From: Clostridia bacterium
Lineage (GTDB): Bacteria > Bacillota_A > Clostridia > Oscillospirales > CAG-272
Reading direction: 5' to 3'
NCBI GenBank assembly: GCA_017652965.1
Contig: JAGBZZ010000095.1
Coordinates: 1 to 10,888, forward strand
Length of the DNA stretch: 10,888 bases
The position numbers were made by a program, and so were the translations under genes. Of the stretch, positions 1-6,062 are shown piece after piece; the first letter of the stretch is position 1, and each line of letters begins with the position of its first letter. The notes below the pieces were generated by a model. The model was not told the origin of the DNA and did not search any database. It was given only the letters and a program-made list of their open reading frames with translations.

Positions 1-442
1 CATACCCGATTATCGGGATGGGGATGCAGGTGGAAAACAGACACATCGGGGCAAAGGGAAAGGTCGGAAAGGAGATCACCTTTTTCCCGAATAACACGTT
101 GTCGAGCGTGTTGAGTAAAAAGCAGAGGGCTATGATCACGCAGATGGCGACAAGGTAGATGCGCTCACGCCGAAAGATAAGCTTAAGATCATCGATAAGC
201 CCTAAGTATTTCCGAACCCGGTAATCGGAAAGCAGCTCTTTTTCGCCACAACTACCGCGTATTTTAAACTTATAAACAAGAAAAAATGAGAAGGCGGCGG
301 TCGTCATCAATGCAATGGCAAACAATTTGACAGATTCGTTTTTGATAAAGTTCATAAGGCTCAGCCAAATGAAGGAAAGCAAAATGTAGGCGGCCAGCGT
401 AATCACCGATGCTACCATTACGTTCCAAAGCGCTCGTTTCAT
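1..442 (-). CDS. Multi-pass membrane protein, 3' end cut by window edge
   Basis: An open frame without stops runs from ATG at 442-440 to the left edge, giving 147 residues so far. The start is supported by a GGAGGGG ribosome binding site just upstream and by a promoter at 467-496. By eye there are hydrophobic segments at about residues 8-30, 38-57, 94-110 and 127-147. A basic, charged loop of about 35 residues separates the second and third (contains KFKIRG and FRRERIY). No signal peptidase site or catalytic motif is visible. It is divergent from the membrane protein at 661, and the two could share regulation across the 218-base gap. I do not recognise the family; it could be a small integral membrane protein or the first membrane segments of a longer transporter-like protein. 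That it is a real membrane-protein gene is well supported; its function is unknown. Confidence 0.75.
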   Translation of the reverse strand, partial: MKRALWNVMVASVITLAAYILLSFIWLSLMNFIKNESVKLFAIALMTTAAFSFFLVYKFKIRGSCGEKELLSDYRVRKYLGLIDDLKLIFRRERIYLVAICVIIALCFLLNTLDNVLFGKKVISFPTFPFAPMCLFSTCIPIPIIGY

Positions 443-466
443 AAACCCCTCCACGTCTTTTTTATT

Positions 467-496
467 ATTATAGCAAAAAGCAAAGCCGATTGTAAA
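467..496 (-). promoter_or_regulatory. Sigma-A promoter of the left membrane protein gene
   Basis: Read on the minus strand, TTTACA (491-496) is followed by an 18-base spacer and TATAAT (467-472). The -10 box is preceded by TGC, an extended -10. It lies about 25 bases upstream of the start codon at 442, leaving a short leader that holds the GGAGGGG site. Confidence 0.7.
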
Positions 497-587
497 GCGA
501 CAATACGGCACACATATCTGTCCGTTTTGTATCAGCTTCTGTCTGGGGATAGACAAATTGAGATTTTTTGATCGTAAAAAAGGTGTA

Positions 588-616
588 TTGAAATATTGGG
601 GGCGATGTGCTATCAT
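588..616 (+). promoter_or_regulatory. Sigma-A promoter of the 661-1899 gene
   Basis: TTGAAA (588-593), a 17-base spacer and TATCAT (611-616), with TGTGC before the -10 box. Transcription would begin near 622-624. This rules out translation from in-frame codons at 607-610 and points to the GTG at 661 as the start. Confidence 0.75.
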
Positions 617-660
617 TAATACATCATACATTCGAAATCTTCAGAGAGGGGAGTGGCGGC

Positions 661-1899
661 GTGTTCGGCTTTTTAGAGGAAATAGACCGTGGGTTATATG
701 AGCGGTATCTGACGCTTGAGCGCGACGTAAAGGCGCGAAGCAATTCCTTTTACGATGCCTACCTCGACCTTCAAGAGCATTTTGTTAAGCTGGTCCTGGA
801 AGAGCAGGGGATAGCGGTAAAGCCCCAGGATACCTGCGGTGCGATTCTGCGGCGTGCGGAGGTAAAAGCCACCTTTACGCAAGTGCTTGGGCTTGATGAA
901 TATACCTACAATAAAATGCAGGATTACACCCTTAAGATCAATGCCCATAAGCACAAGGGCGAAAAAACGGTGCAGGCCGAAACGGTCGCAAACTATCTTG
1001 GTGTATTTTATCAAGCAGCATCGGTTTATGCCGAAAGCCGGGGAATCACCCCGGACGGCTTTGACCCCGGGTACTACGTATCGATTTTGGGTATCTTTGA
1101 AAAAGGCGAGCCGGGACAGCAGGCCGGGAACGGTGATGTGAAAAAGCAGCTGGCCGAAATACAGGATACCCTCACAAATATTACAGAATCCCTGAAAAAA
1201 TCCCAAAATGCGGCGGCAAAGCCCCGGGGCTCCAACCCGCTTCAGGAGGAGATCGACCGCCGGAAATTCGCGTTCTCTTTAAAGAGCTTTATTAAGCGCT
1301 CCGTACACGAATACGTCTGGGTGGGGGCGGAGTCTGACTTCGAAAAGGCGAAGAGCACGACCATCCCCTGGATCCTGGTTTCAATTGCTATGATGCTGCT
1401 TTCCACAATCGTCACCTCGGTTTCCTTGGGGATGTACAGCACCTTTACCTTGATCGAAAATATCTGGCTCATACTGGCGCTTTGCCTCTGGAAATATACT
1501 TCCGTTGCGGAAAAACGCTACCTGACCTATAAATACGCAGAGAACAGCGCGCTCATCTTCGAGCCGGATGCCGACGGCGTCCTGCGCTGGACGGTATATA
1601 AGAAAAAGTACAAATGGTTCTTTGTGCTGTCCTGTCTCTCCTGTATTTGCAATTTTATTTCGATATTGGCAGGGGGAGGTGCCGTGCCGGCACTTGCCGC
1701 GATTCTTGAGCTTCTCACTCTCTCGGCGAATATTTTTGCCGCCTATAAGGTGGCAGATTTCTTTGCGGGATACGGGCTACTCCGTTTCACCGGGATGAAC
1801 GAGGCCGGCACAGCGCAGGTCTCCTTGATTTTTGAGCCGATTCTGAACGAGCTGCACACCGAAGAGGAGTATGTAATAAAGTTCCCGGGCCTCCTATAA
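661..1899 (+). CDS. Membrane protein with helical HEPN/DUF4145-like N-terminal domain
   Basis: Predicted 412 residues from GTG 661, chosen because an AGAGGGGAG ribosome binding site ends about 8 bases upstream and the promoter's -10 box covers the more upstream in-frame start. Residues 1-135 are helical and charged and contain an INAHKHKGEK segment at about 93-102, which resembles the conserved basic/His segment of HEPN-like DUF4145 domains; this is a resemblance by eye only. Residues 160-187 look like a coiled coil (DVKKQLAEIQDTL, heptad pattern). Four membrane segments follow at about 235-257, 262-279, 317-338 and 342-367, with a cytosolic loop between the second and third and a soluble tail. 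There is no signal peptide, so the N-terminal domain is probably cytoplasmic. A sensor or effector tied to the membrane is possible, but function is unknown. It is divergent from the membrane protein at 442 and convergent with the XRE gene at 1938. Confidence 0.8.
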   Translation: MFGFLEEIDRGLYERYLTLERDVKARSNSFYDAYLDLQEHFVKLVLEEQGIAVKPQDTCGAILRRAEVKATFTQVLGLDEYTYNKMQDYTLKINAHKHKGEKTVQAETVANYLGVFYQAASVYAESRGITPDGFDPGYYVSILGIFEKGEPGQQAGNGDVKKQLAEIQDTLTNITESLKKSQNAAAKPRGSNPLQEEIDRRKFAFSLKSFIKRSVHEYVWVGAESDFEKAKSTTIPWILVSIAMMLLSTIVTSVSLGMYSTFTLIENIWLILALCLWKYTSVAEKRYLTYKYAENSALIFEPDADGVLRWTVYKKKYKWFFVLSCLSCICNFISILAGGGAVPALAAILELLTLSANIFAAYKVADFFAGYGLLRFTGMNEAGTAQVSLIFEPILNELHTEEEYVIKFPGLL

Positions 1900-1929
1900 A
1901 AAACACCCCCTCACAATCCCGAGGGGGTG
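1897..1929 (-). terminator. Rho-independent terminator of the first XRE gene
   Basis: The stem CACCCCCTC (1904-1912) pairs with GAGGGGGTG (1921-1929) around an 8-base loop. On the minus strand it is followed by TTTTTTA, a good U-tract, eight bases after the XRE stop codon. On the plus strand the stem is followed by AAAACG, so it should not be an efficient terminator for the 661-1899 gene. Confidence 0.8.
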
Positions 1930-1937
1930 AAAACGCC

Positions 1938-2162
1938 TTACTCAAGCGGCTTTAGCATTTCGGAAAACGGAACACCGAGAAGATCGGCGATCCTTTGGAT
2001 CTCATCGATCTTGATGATCCCGTTGCGAATCAGCCTGCGGATGCACCGCCCTTCGCTGAAAAGCAGCCGCTTTGCGGCTTCCTCCTGCGTCATGTGTGCT
2101 TCCTCGATCAGACGTTTTAAATTCGCCCCGGCAACTAAGCTGAGGCGCGTTGACTGTTTCAT
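1938..2162 (-). CDS. Small XRE-family (Cro/C1-type) HTH regulator
   Basis: 74 residues from ATG 2162-2160. The start is fixed by an AAGGAGG site about 8 bases upstream; the longer open frame to 2219 would begin at the transcript start and is rejected. Nearly the whole protein is one HTH domain: ANLKRLIEEAHMTQEEAAKRL, then a recognition-helix region around residues 34-46 (LFSEGRCIRRLIRN), then IDEIQRIADLLGVPFSEML, the usual fourth and fifth helices. The MTQEEAA helix and the ADLLGVPFSEML ending are typical of the family. The turn and recognition helix are less typical (FSEGRCIRRLI rather than a common SxxxISxxE type), suggesting its own operator. It is a single gene with its own promoter and terminator. 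A DNA-binding repressor is the likely role; its target is not known, although a GTCCTGT motif is repeated around its promoter. Confidence 0.85.
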   Translation of the reverse strand: MKQSTRLSLVAGANLKRLIEEAHMTQEEAAKRLLFSEGRCIRRLIRNGIIKIDEIQRIADLLGVPFSEMLKPLE

Positions 2163-2223
2163 GATATCAACCTCCTTTGCTTGGCCGAAGCGGTGCTCCG
2201 GAGGTCCTGTCAGAAACAATTAC

Positions 2224-2252
2224 AGTATAGCACGCTTTGCAGGAAAATTCAA
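2224..2252 (-). promoter_or_regulatory. Sigma-A promoter of the first XRE gene
   Basis: On the minus strand, TTGAAT (2247-2252), a 17-base spacer and TATACT (2224-2229), with CGTGC before the -10 box. Transcription would start near 2217, leaving a leader of about 55 bases before the start codon at 2162. Confidence 0.8.
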
Positions 2253-2263
2253 TCCTTTTTCAG

Positions 2264-2300
2264 AGAACAGGACAAAACCCGTCCTGTTCTTTTCTTTTTT
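2264..2300 (+). terminator. Hairpin with plus-strand T-tract upstream of the first XRE gene
   Basis: A perfect 10-base stem, AGAACAGGAC (2264-2273) and GTCCTGTTCT (2281-2290), with a 7-base loop, is followed on the plus strand by TTTCTTTTTT. This has the form of a plus-strand rho-independent terminator, yet no plus-strand gene lies directly before it. It could end readthrough from the 661-1899 gene, or the palindrome could be a binding site just upstream of the XRE promoter. The two readings are not exclusive. Confidence 0.6.
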
Positions 2301-2321
2301 GATATGAGATAATAGAGGCAC

Positions 2322-2359
2322 GAGAAAAAGAAAAAGGACGGGCAAGGGATGTCCGTCCT
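2322..2359 (-). terminator. Rho-independent terminator of the second XRE gene
   Basis: On the minus strand AGGACGG (2353-2359) pairs with CCGTCCT (2335-2341 region) across a loop of about 11 bases, followed by TTTTTCTTTTTCTC. It lies about 20 bases after the stop codon at 2381, so this XRE gene is a single-gene transcript. Confidence 0.75.
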
Positions 2360-2380
2360 GTCTGACGCGTCGCAGGGGCT

Positions 2381-2587
2381 TTATGCCTTGTCCGTAAGGC
2401 CGAGGATATAGTCGGCGCTTACCTTGTAAAAGGCGCAAAGCGTGATAAGATGATGGATAGGCATTTCGTTTGCACCGCGTTCATAGCGCGCGTACATGGT
2501 TTGTGAGGTACCGAGGATCTTGGCCACCTCTTTTTGGGTCAAATCGTGATCCTCGCGCAGGTCGCGCATTCGCTTGATATAGTGCAT
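2381..2587 (-). CDS. Small XRE-family HTH regulator divergent from membrane/lipoprotein operon
   Basis: 68 residues from ATG 2587-2585, with an AAAGGG ribosome binding site about 7 bases upstream and a -10 box at 2625-2630. The open frame continues upstream to 3211, but that part is antisense to the membrane protein gene and lies before the promoter, so it is not coding. The protein is one complete Cro/C1-type HTH domain: IKRMRDLREDHDLTQKEVAKIL (helices 1-2), GTSQTMYARYERGANEMP (turn and recognition helix), and ITLCAFYKVSADYILGLTDK at the end. The final ADYILGLTD is the standard ending of many Bacillota XRE regulators. It has no extra ligand or peptidase domain. Its start faces the 2706-5004 operon across 118 bases with both promoters and repeat elements, so control of itself and that operon is a reasonable inference. 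Confidence 0.9.
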   Translation of the reverse strand: MHYIKRMRDLREDHDLTQKEVAKILGTSQTMYARYERGANEMPIHHLITLCAFYKVSADYILGLTDKA

Positions 2588-2603
2588 CGATATCCCTTTC
2601 AAA

Positions 2604-2647
2604 AGCAAATAAACTCTTCTTACCATTATAGCAGAGCAAATAAATTC
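2604..2647. repeat. Direct repeat flanking the XRE2 -10 box
   Basis: AGCAAATAAACTC (2604-2616) and AGCAAATAAATTC (2635-2647) match at 12 of 13 positions and start 31 bases apart, close to three helical turns. The XRE2 -10 box (2625-2630) lies between them. This arrangement fits a pair of regulator half-sites or sites, but no binding data can be read from sequence. Confidence 0.5.
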
Positions 2648-2653
2648 ACTATT
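2625..2653 (-). promoter_or_regulatory. Probable promoter of the second XRE gene
   Basis: On the minus strand a perfect TATAAT (2625-2630) preceded by TGC gives an extended -10. The -35 region at 17 bases (2648-2653, AATAGT) is poor. It touches the -35 box of the opposing plus promoter at 2652, so the two promoters may compete for polymerase. Confidence 0.6.
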
Positions 2654-2680
2654 GACATTAGTAAATATATGTACTATAAT
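2652..2680 (+). promoter_or_regulatory. Perfect consensus sigma-A promoter with palindrome in spacer
   Basis: TTGACA (2652-2657), exactly 17 bases, TATAAT (2675-2680). The spacer carries TAGTA (2659-2663) and its inverted copy TACTA (2672-2676) eight bases apart, overlapping the -10 box. A promoter this strong usually needs a repressor, and the palindrome is placed where one would block polymerase. Confidence 0.85.
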
Positions 2681-2705
2681 TAGAGTGCGCATAGGAGGTA
2701 ATATT

Positions 2706-3131
2706 ATGAGAAATATCAACAAGAGAAGATGTGCATTTTGGTTTGGTGGTATTTTTGCCGCCCTGTTTGTTGGCATTGCGATTGCAGGCTTTGTCAAAGG
2801 TAATGCGGAAGCAGGAACGGGATGCTTGGTATTTGGCTTTGTGGGCTTCACCTTTATTTCCTGCCTTTTCCTTGGTAACAATTTTATCGGGGACATGGTC
2901 GCTGAGATTTTTAGCTGGGGTTTTGTGCGAATGCCCGGGCTGATCTTCACCCTTGATCTTGACGGTATCATATGGCTTTTGACCGTGAAGCTGGCTTTTT
3001 GGATTCTTGGAATCCTGCTTGCCCTTCTGTTCGGTATTTTGGGTGTCCTGCTCGGTGCGGCCCTGTCAATCTTCGTGTATCCGTATGCCATCATTAAAAA
3101 TTTGAACAGCAACCCCGAGGAGGTAGAGTAA
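2706..3131 (+). CDS. Small integral membrane protein, first gene of lipoprotein operon
   Basis: 141 residues from ATG 2706, preceded by AGGAGG with an ideal 7-base gap. The open frame extends upstream to 2652 but that would begin inside the promoter. Hydrophobic segments lie at about residues 10-30, 38-56, 88-108 and 108-130; the last two are nearly continuous and rich in Leu, Gly and Ile. Between them is a less hydrophobic stretch with FSWGFVRMPGLIF, perhaps a re-entrant or amphipathic helix. The N terminus is basic (MRNINKRR), and the C terminus is short and acidic (NPEEVE). No catalytic or transport motif is visible. It looks like a conserved uncharacterised membrane protein found in Clostridia, but I cannot name a family. 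It ends 1 base before the lipoprotein start, so the two are translated from one transcript and probably act together at the membrane. Confidence 0.85.
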   Translation: MRNINKRRCAFWFGGIFAALFVGIAIAGFVKGNAEAGTGCLVFGFVGFTFISCLFLGNNFIGDMVAEIFSWGFVRMPGLIFTLDLDGIIWLLTVKLAFWILGILLALLFGILGVLLGAALSIFVYPYAIIKNLNSNPEEVE

Positions 3132-3132
3132 A

Positions 3133-5004
3133 ATGAAGAAAATCGTATTTCTTGCCGTCTTGCTGATGGCGCTTTTGTTAGTGAGCGCGTGCGGCGAGAC
3201 CGCAGCAACAACCCCTGCAGCTACAACCCCCGGCGCGGTCACGACTACAGCTGAGGCCACGACCACAGCCCCTGTTACGACTGTGCCGCACTATACCGTG
3301 TCTTTCTATGATGAGGCGGGCACCCTTCTCGCGGCAAATGATTTTGTCGAGGGGGCCGTGCCGTCTTATGCGTATAACAAAGCCGATACCGCCGAGTGGG
3401 ATTATACGGTGGAGGGGTGGAGTGCTACCATCGGTGGCGAAGCCCTGTCGGCATTGCCTGCCGTTTCCGGCAATGCATCGTATTACGCCGTAGTCAGCGC
3501 CGCTAAGAGAAGTTATACCATCACCTTTGATACGGGGGACGGTAGTGCCGTTTCTTCTATCACAAGAGAGTATGGCAGTATGGTGGATGCACCGTCCGAT
3601 CGCCCGACCTTGGACGGCTACCGCTTTGTAGGTTGGTGCGTCGGCTCTCCTACGGGTGAAGCGGTAACATGGCCGCTCACTCTTACCGGGGATGTTACGC
3701 TTTATGCCTCGTACAATGAGCAGATCGATATCAAGGGGATGCTTTCCGCACTGCTTTCCGGATATCAGCTTAATCCGTATTCTTACATTCCCGAAAGCAT
3801 GCTTCCCGGCTTCAGCGGTACGCTTGTAGACGTCGAAGACATTCCTAGTGGCTATGGCACCGCTGTGAATATCAGCGCGATTCCTACGGTTGGCTTTGGC
3901 GAGCAGTGGAACATGATTCTGGAAAATTTGCAGGAATCCATGCTGTTCTTTAATGCGCTCAGCGCAGTGGAGACTGTCAGCGCTGCTTCGATTACCGCAT
4001 TTAATAACTATTTCGATGCCAATCCCGCCGATACGGCGCATCACACCTTTGCCAGCGGTATTTATAACGTGACGATCGATTTTGACGGCGAGACACTCTG
4101 CTATTTGCTGGAGTACAGCGCAAGCTTCGGGAGTGTTGGGGTGCAGACGGCACAGATCGCATTGACTATGGACATGGAAACGGGCGAGAAGACTGTTCGC
4201 GTTCAGATTGGCGATGCCAATGCCCTTTTGTATACCATCGGCGAAAATTCTTACACCTTTGCCATTCGCTATTTTGGCGTGCGTCGCGCCTTCTTCTCCG
4301 TATCGAGGGATGAAGATGGGAATGTTTCCGGGCACATTTATGAGTATTTGACGGTTTCCTCCGTAGAGGTCGGCTCTGCCGCTGATTTCTACATCACAGA
4401 GGATTACGTGATGGCGGTAGGTAACAAGGCTGACGGCCTTGTAGGCTTCCAGAACAGCATTTGCGAGCTGTACGATGCCGAGACCGGCGCATTCCTCGGG
4501 TATGAGGTGCGCGAAAGCCGTACGATCTCTATCGTTTCTGTAACCTTCAACACGCTGTGGTTTGATCTTGCATCCTTTGATGGCTTTACCTCGATTCGCT
4601 ATGATGCTGAGAACAACCTCTTCTATGTCAACGGCTCGTCTGTTGCTTGGGAGGCCAAGAAAGTGGGCGGTAATATTCTGACCAATCATAAGGCCGAATC
4701 CCGCCGCTTTGATATTGAGCTTCGCACGCGCTATGTGTACACGTATGACGAGAGCACCGAAACCTACGTAAAGCATAAGATCGAGGTGCCGATGCTCTTT
4801 GTGCAGGAGGAGAATTACGAAACGCTTGTTTCTGATGTGAAGGCGACAAACAACGTGACCATTTCCCCCGAGGTAAACACCGTTGATCTGGCCATGCTGC
4901 AGACGGCCTACGATACGCTTTTGGATGTTTTCGAGGAAAATAAGGCACTTGTGACCCCCGATCTTATCGTGGCGCTTATTGGAGACAGAATTGTATTTGA
5001 TTAA
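3133..5004 (+). CDS. Lipoprotein with two InlB/Flg_new-type repeats
   Basis: 623 residues from ATG 3133, with GAGGAGGT about 9 bases upstream. The N terminus is a lipoprotein signal: MKK, a hydrophobic core at residues 4-17 and lipobox V-S-A-C with the lipidated Cys at 20. A Thr/Ala-rich linker (about 21-50) would hold the protein off the membrane. Two beta-rich repeats follow, at about 54-122 (YTVSFYDEAGTLL...VEGWSA...YYAVVS) and 128-195 (YTITFDTGDGSAV...YRFVGWCV...VTLYASY); the second is a clear Listeria-Bacteroides (Flg_new/InlB B) repeat with its F-VGW and LYA-Y marks. Residues 200-623 look like a large beta-rich domain I do not recognise, with no catalytic motif visible. It is anchored outside the cell, coupled to the membrane protein before it, and ends at a bidirectional terminator. 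Adhesion, surface structure or ligand binding are possible roles; none is shown. Confidence 0.9.
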   Translation: MKKIVFLAVLLMALLLVSACGETAATTPAATTPGAVTTTAEATTTAPVTTVPHYTVSFYDEAGTLLAANDFVEGAVPSYAYNKADTAEWDYTVEGWSATIGGEALSALPAVSGNASYYAVVSAAKRSYTITFDTGDGSAVSSITREYGSMVDAPSDRPTLDGYRFVGWCVGSPTGEAVTWPLTLTGDVTLYASYNEQIDIKGMLSALLSGYQLNPYSYIPESMLPGFSGTLVDVEDIPSGYGTAVNISAIPTVGFGEQWNMILENLQESMLFFNALSAVETVSAASITAFNNYFDANPADTAHHTFASGIYNVTIDFDGETLCYLLEYSASFGSVGVQTAQIALTMDMETGEKTVRVQIGDANALLYTIGENSYTFAIRYFGVRRAFFSVSRDEDGNVSGHIYEYLTVSSVEVGSAADFYITEDYVMAVGNKADGLVGFQNSICELYDAETGAFLGYEVRESRTISIVSVTFNTLWFDLASFDGFTSIRYDAENNLFYVNGSSVAWEAKKVGGNILTNHKAESRRFDIELRTRYVYTYDESTETYVKHKIEVPMLFVQEENYETLVSDVKATNNVTISPEVNTVDLAMLQTAYDTLLDVFEENKALVTPDLIVALIGDRIVFD

Positions 5005-5016
5005 CGCTCAACACGC

Positions 5017-5051
5017 AAAAAGGAAGCGAATTTGATATTCGCTTCCTTTTT
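5017..5051. terminator. Bidirectional terminator between lipoprotein and GH43 genes
   Basis: A perfect 15-base stem, AAAAAGGAAGCGAAT (5017-5031) and ATTCGCTTCCTTTTT (5037-5051), with a 5-base loop. The A-tract and T-tract at its ends serve both strands. It sits 12 bases after the lipoprotein stop and directly beside the GH43 stop. Confidence 0.9.
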
Positions 5052-5052
5052 G

Positions 5053-5946
5053 TTATCCTTCGGTATGAACAAGGCGGCCGTCGCGCTCCTCCAAAACGAG
5101 GAAGCGCGGATGCTCGTGCCAGTAGATCTCAGGGTAGTGGAGGGCCATACGGAGGCGCCCGTCCTTATCGGTAAAGATCATGGGATGGCCGCCGTTATCC
5201 GAAAAGACGGGGGTGTCAAGATGCTCCCAAGTGTCGCGGATGCTGTTGCCGACGGCGGCCAGCACCACGTAATTTCCCTCGGGGATCGGTGACCATAAAA
5301 AGCACAGGCGCCCGTCGCGGAGACGGTAGAGAAACGGGGCATCCGAGCCGTAGCGGAAGCTATCCTTCCCCTGATAGCGAAGCGGGGAGGGATGCTCGCC
5401 CGACAGCGGCGCATCGCAGGAGCGGAACAACAAAAACGGCTCGCCGACCGCGTGCGTCAGATCCTCGGAAAGCTCGACGGCGCCGAATTCCCCGACGTAT
5501 GCCCCCATTTCCTCGGAGTAGCAGTCGGGCCAATCGTGCGAATAGACGATATAGGGGCGGCCGTCCTCGACGTACAGCGTGCCGTCGATACAGCTTTTCC
5601 CGGCGGGGGTAGCGGGACGGTTAGAGATCGGGATAAAGGGCCCCTCGGGCGTGTCGCTTACCGAGATCTCGGTGCCGCGAAGGCCATCCTTGCCAAGCAT
5701 GGAGTGAAAGAGATAGAAGCGCCCGCGATAATAGTGCACCTCCGGTGCCCAAAGCTGACCCTCGGCCCAGGAGTTTTCGGGCATTTCATAAATAACGGTC
5801 GGCTCCTCCCAATTCAGAAGATCGCTGCTGCGGTGTACGTACAGCTCACGCGCTTTCGGCTCGCCGATCGTACCGTATAGATAATAATAGTCACCGTGAT
5901 GCAAAACAAACGGGTCACGGATGCGGATCTCTTCTGTTTTCTTCAT
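5053..5946 (-). CDS. Cytoplasmic GH43-type glycoside hydrolase
   Basis: 297 residues from ATG 5946-5944, with AGGAGG about 5 bases upstream; the open frame to 5988 overlaps the promoter and is rejected. The fold is the GH43 five-bladed propeller: RDPFVLHHGDYYYLYGT opens the first blade with the catalytic base Asp11, WAPEVHYYRGRFYLFHS (66-82) follows, SCIDGTLYVEDGRPYIVYSH (118-137) carries the probable pKa-modulating Asp121, and GSDAPFLYR (200-208) is where the general acid Glu is expected. Here the residue is Asp202. The GGHPMIFTDKDGRL segment (252-265) matches a common GH43 motif. Family members act on arabinose or xylose side chains or related sugars by inversion. There is no signal peptide, so it would hydrolyse imported oligosaccharides. 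No transporter or sugar regulator adjoins it; the neighbour across its promoter is a MarR gene. Exact substrate is unknown. Confidence 0.88.
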   Translation of the reverse strand: MKKTEEIRIRDPFVLHHGDYYYLYGTIGEPKARELYVHRSSDLLNWEEPTVIYEMPENSWAEGQLWAPEVHYYRGRFYLFHSMLGKDGLRGTEISVSDTPEGPFIPISNRPATPAGKSCIDGTLYVEDGRPYIVYSHDWPDCYSEEMGAYVGEFGAVELSEDLTHAVGEPFLLFRSCDAPLSGEHPSPLRYQGKDSFRYGSDAPFLYRLRDGRLCFLWSPIPEGNYVVLAAVGNSIRDTWEHLDTPVFSDNGGHPMIFTDKDGRLRMALHYPEIYWHEHPRFLVLEERDGRLVHTEG

Positions 5947-5976
5947 AAAAACCTCCTGCTTTCGGGGCGATATCTC

Positions 5977-6005
5977 ATTATAACACATCTTGGCGAAAAA
6001 GAAAA
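5977..6005 (-). promoter_or_regulatory. Probable promoter of the GH43 gene
   Basis: On the minus strand a perfect TATAAT (5977-5982) is preceded by TGTGT, giving an extended -10. The -35 at 17 bases (6000-6005, TTTTCT) is weak. The first MarR operator at 6027-6042 lies about 20 bases upstream of it, so a secondary effect of MarR on this gene is possible. Confidence 0.65.
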
Positions 6006-6026
6006 GGGGATTTTTTTGAAAAAAGA

Positions 6027-6042
6027 TGTTGACAAATCAACA
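6027..6042. promoter_or_regulatory. MarR operator copy 1, over the -35 box
   Basis: TGTTGACAAATCAACA is an inverted repeat with arms TGTTGA and TCAACA around CAAA. It contains the TTGACA -35 box (6029-6034) of the MarR promoter. An identical 16-mer begins 36 bases later at 6063. The size and placement are those of a winged-helix dimer site. Confidence 0.8.
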
Positions 6043-6057
6043 AGAGTGTGCTATACT
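6029..6057 (+). promoter_or_regulatory. Sigma-A promoter of the MarR/acyl-CoA ligase operon
   Basis: TTGACA (6029-6034), a 17-base spacer and TATACT (6052-6057), preceded by TGTGC. Predicted transcript start is near 6064. Operator 1 covers the -35 box and operator 2 covers the start region, so bound repressor would both block polymerase and cover the initial transcribed bases. Confidence 0.85.
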
Positions 6058-6062
6058 TCACA

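Noticed and set aside
540..555. TGTCT/AGACA inverted repeat upstream of the 588-616 promoter
   Set aside because: Only five-base arms with a six-base centre, and no second copy in the region; too likely by chance.
607..660. Upstream GTG start at 607 for the 661-1899 gene
   Set aside because: The -10 box TATCAT (611-616) overlaps it, so it would not be transcribed; GTG 661 has a good ribosome binding site.
2588..3211. N-terminal extension of the second XRE protein
   Set aside because: The extension is antisense to the 2706 membrane protein, is rich in Arg/Lys/Pro/Ser without a domain, and lies upstream of the TATAAT box at 2625-2630.
3178..4776. A 532-codon open frame on the minus strand
   Set aside because: Opposite the lipoprotein gene, which has a clear lipobox, repeats and ribosome binding site. 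The antisense product shows no recognisable domain.
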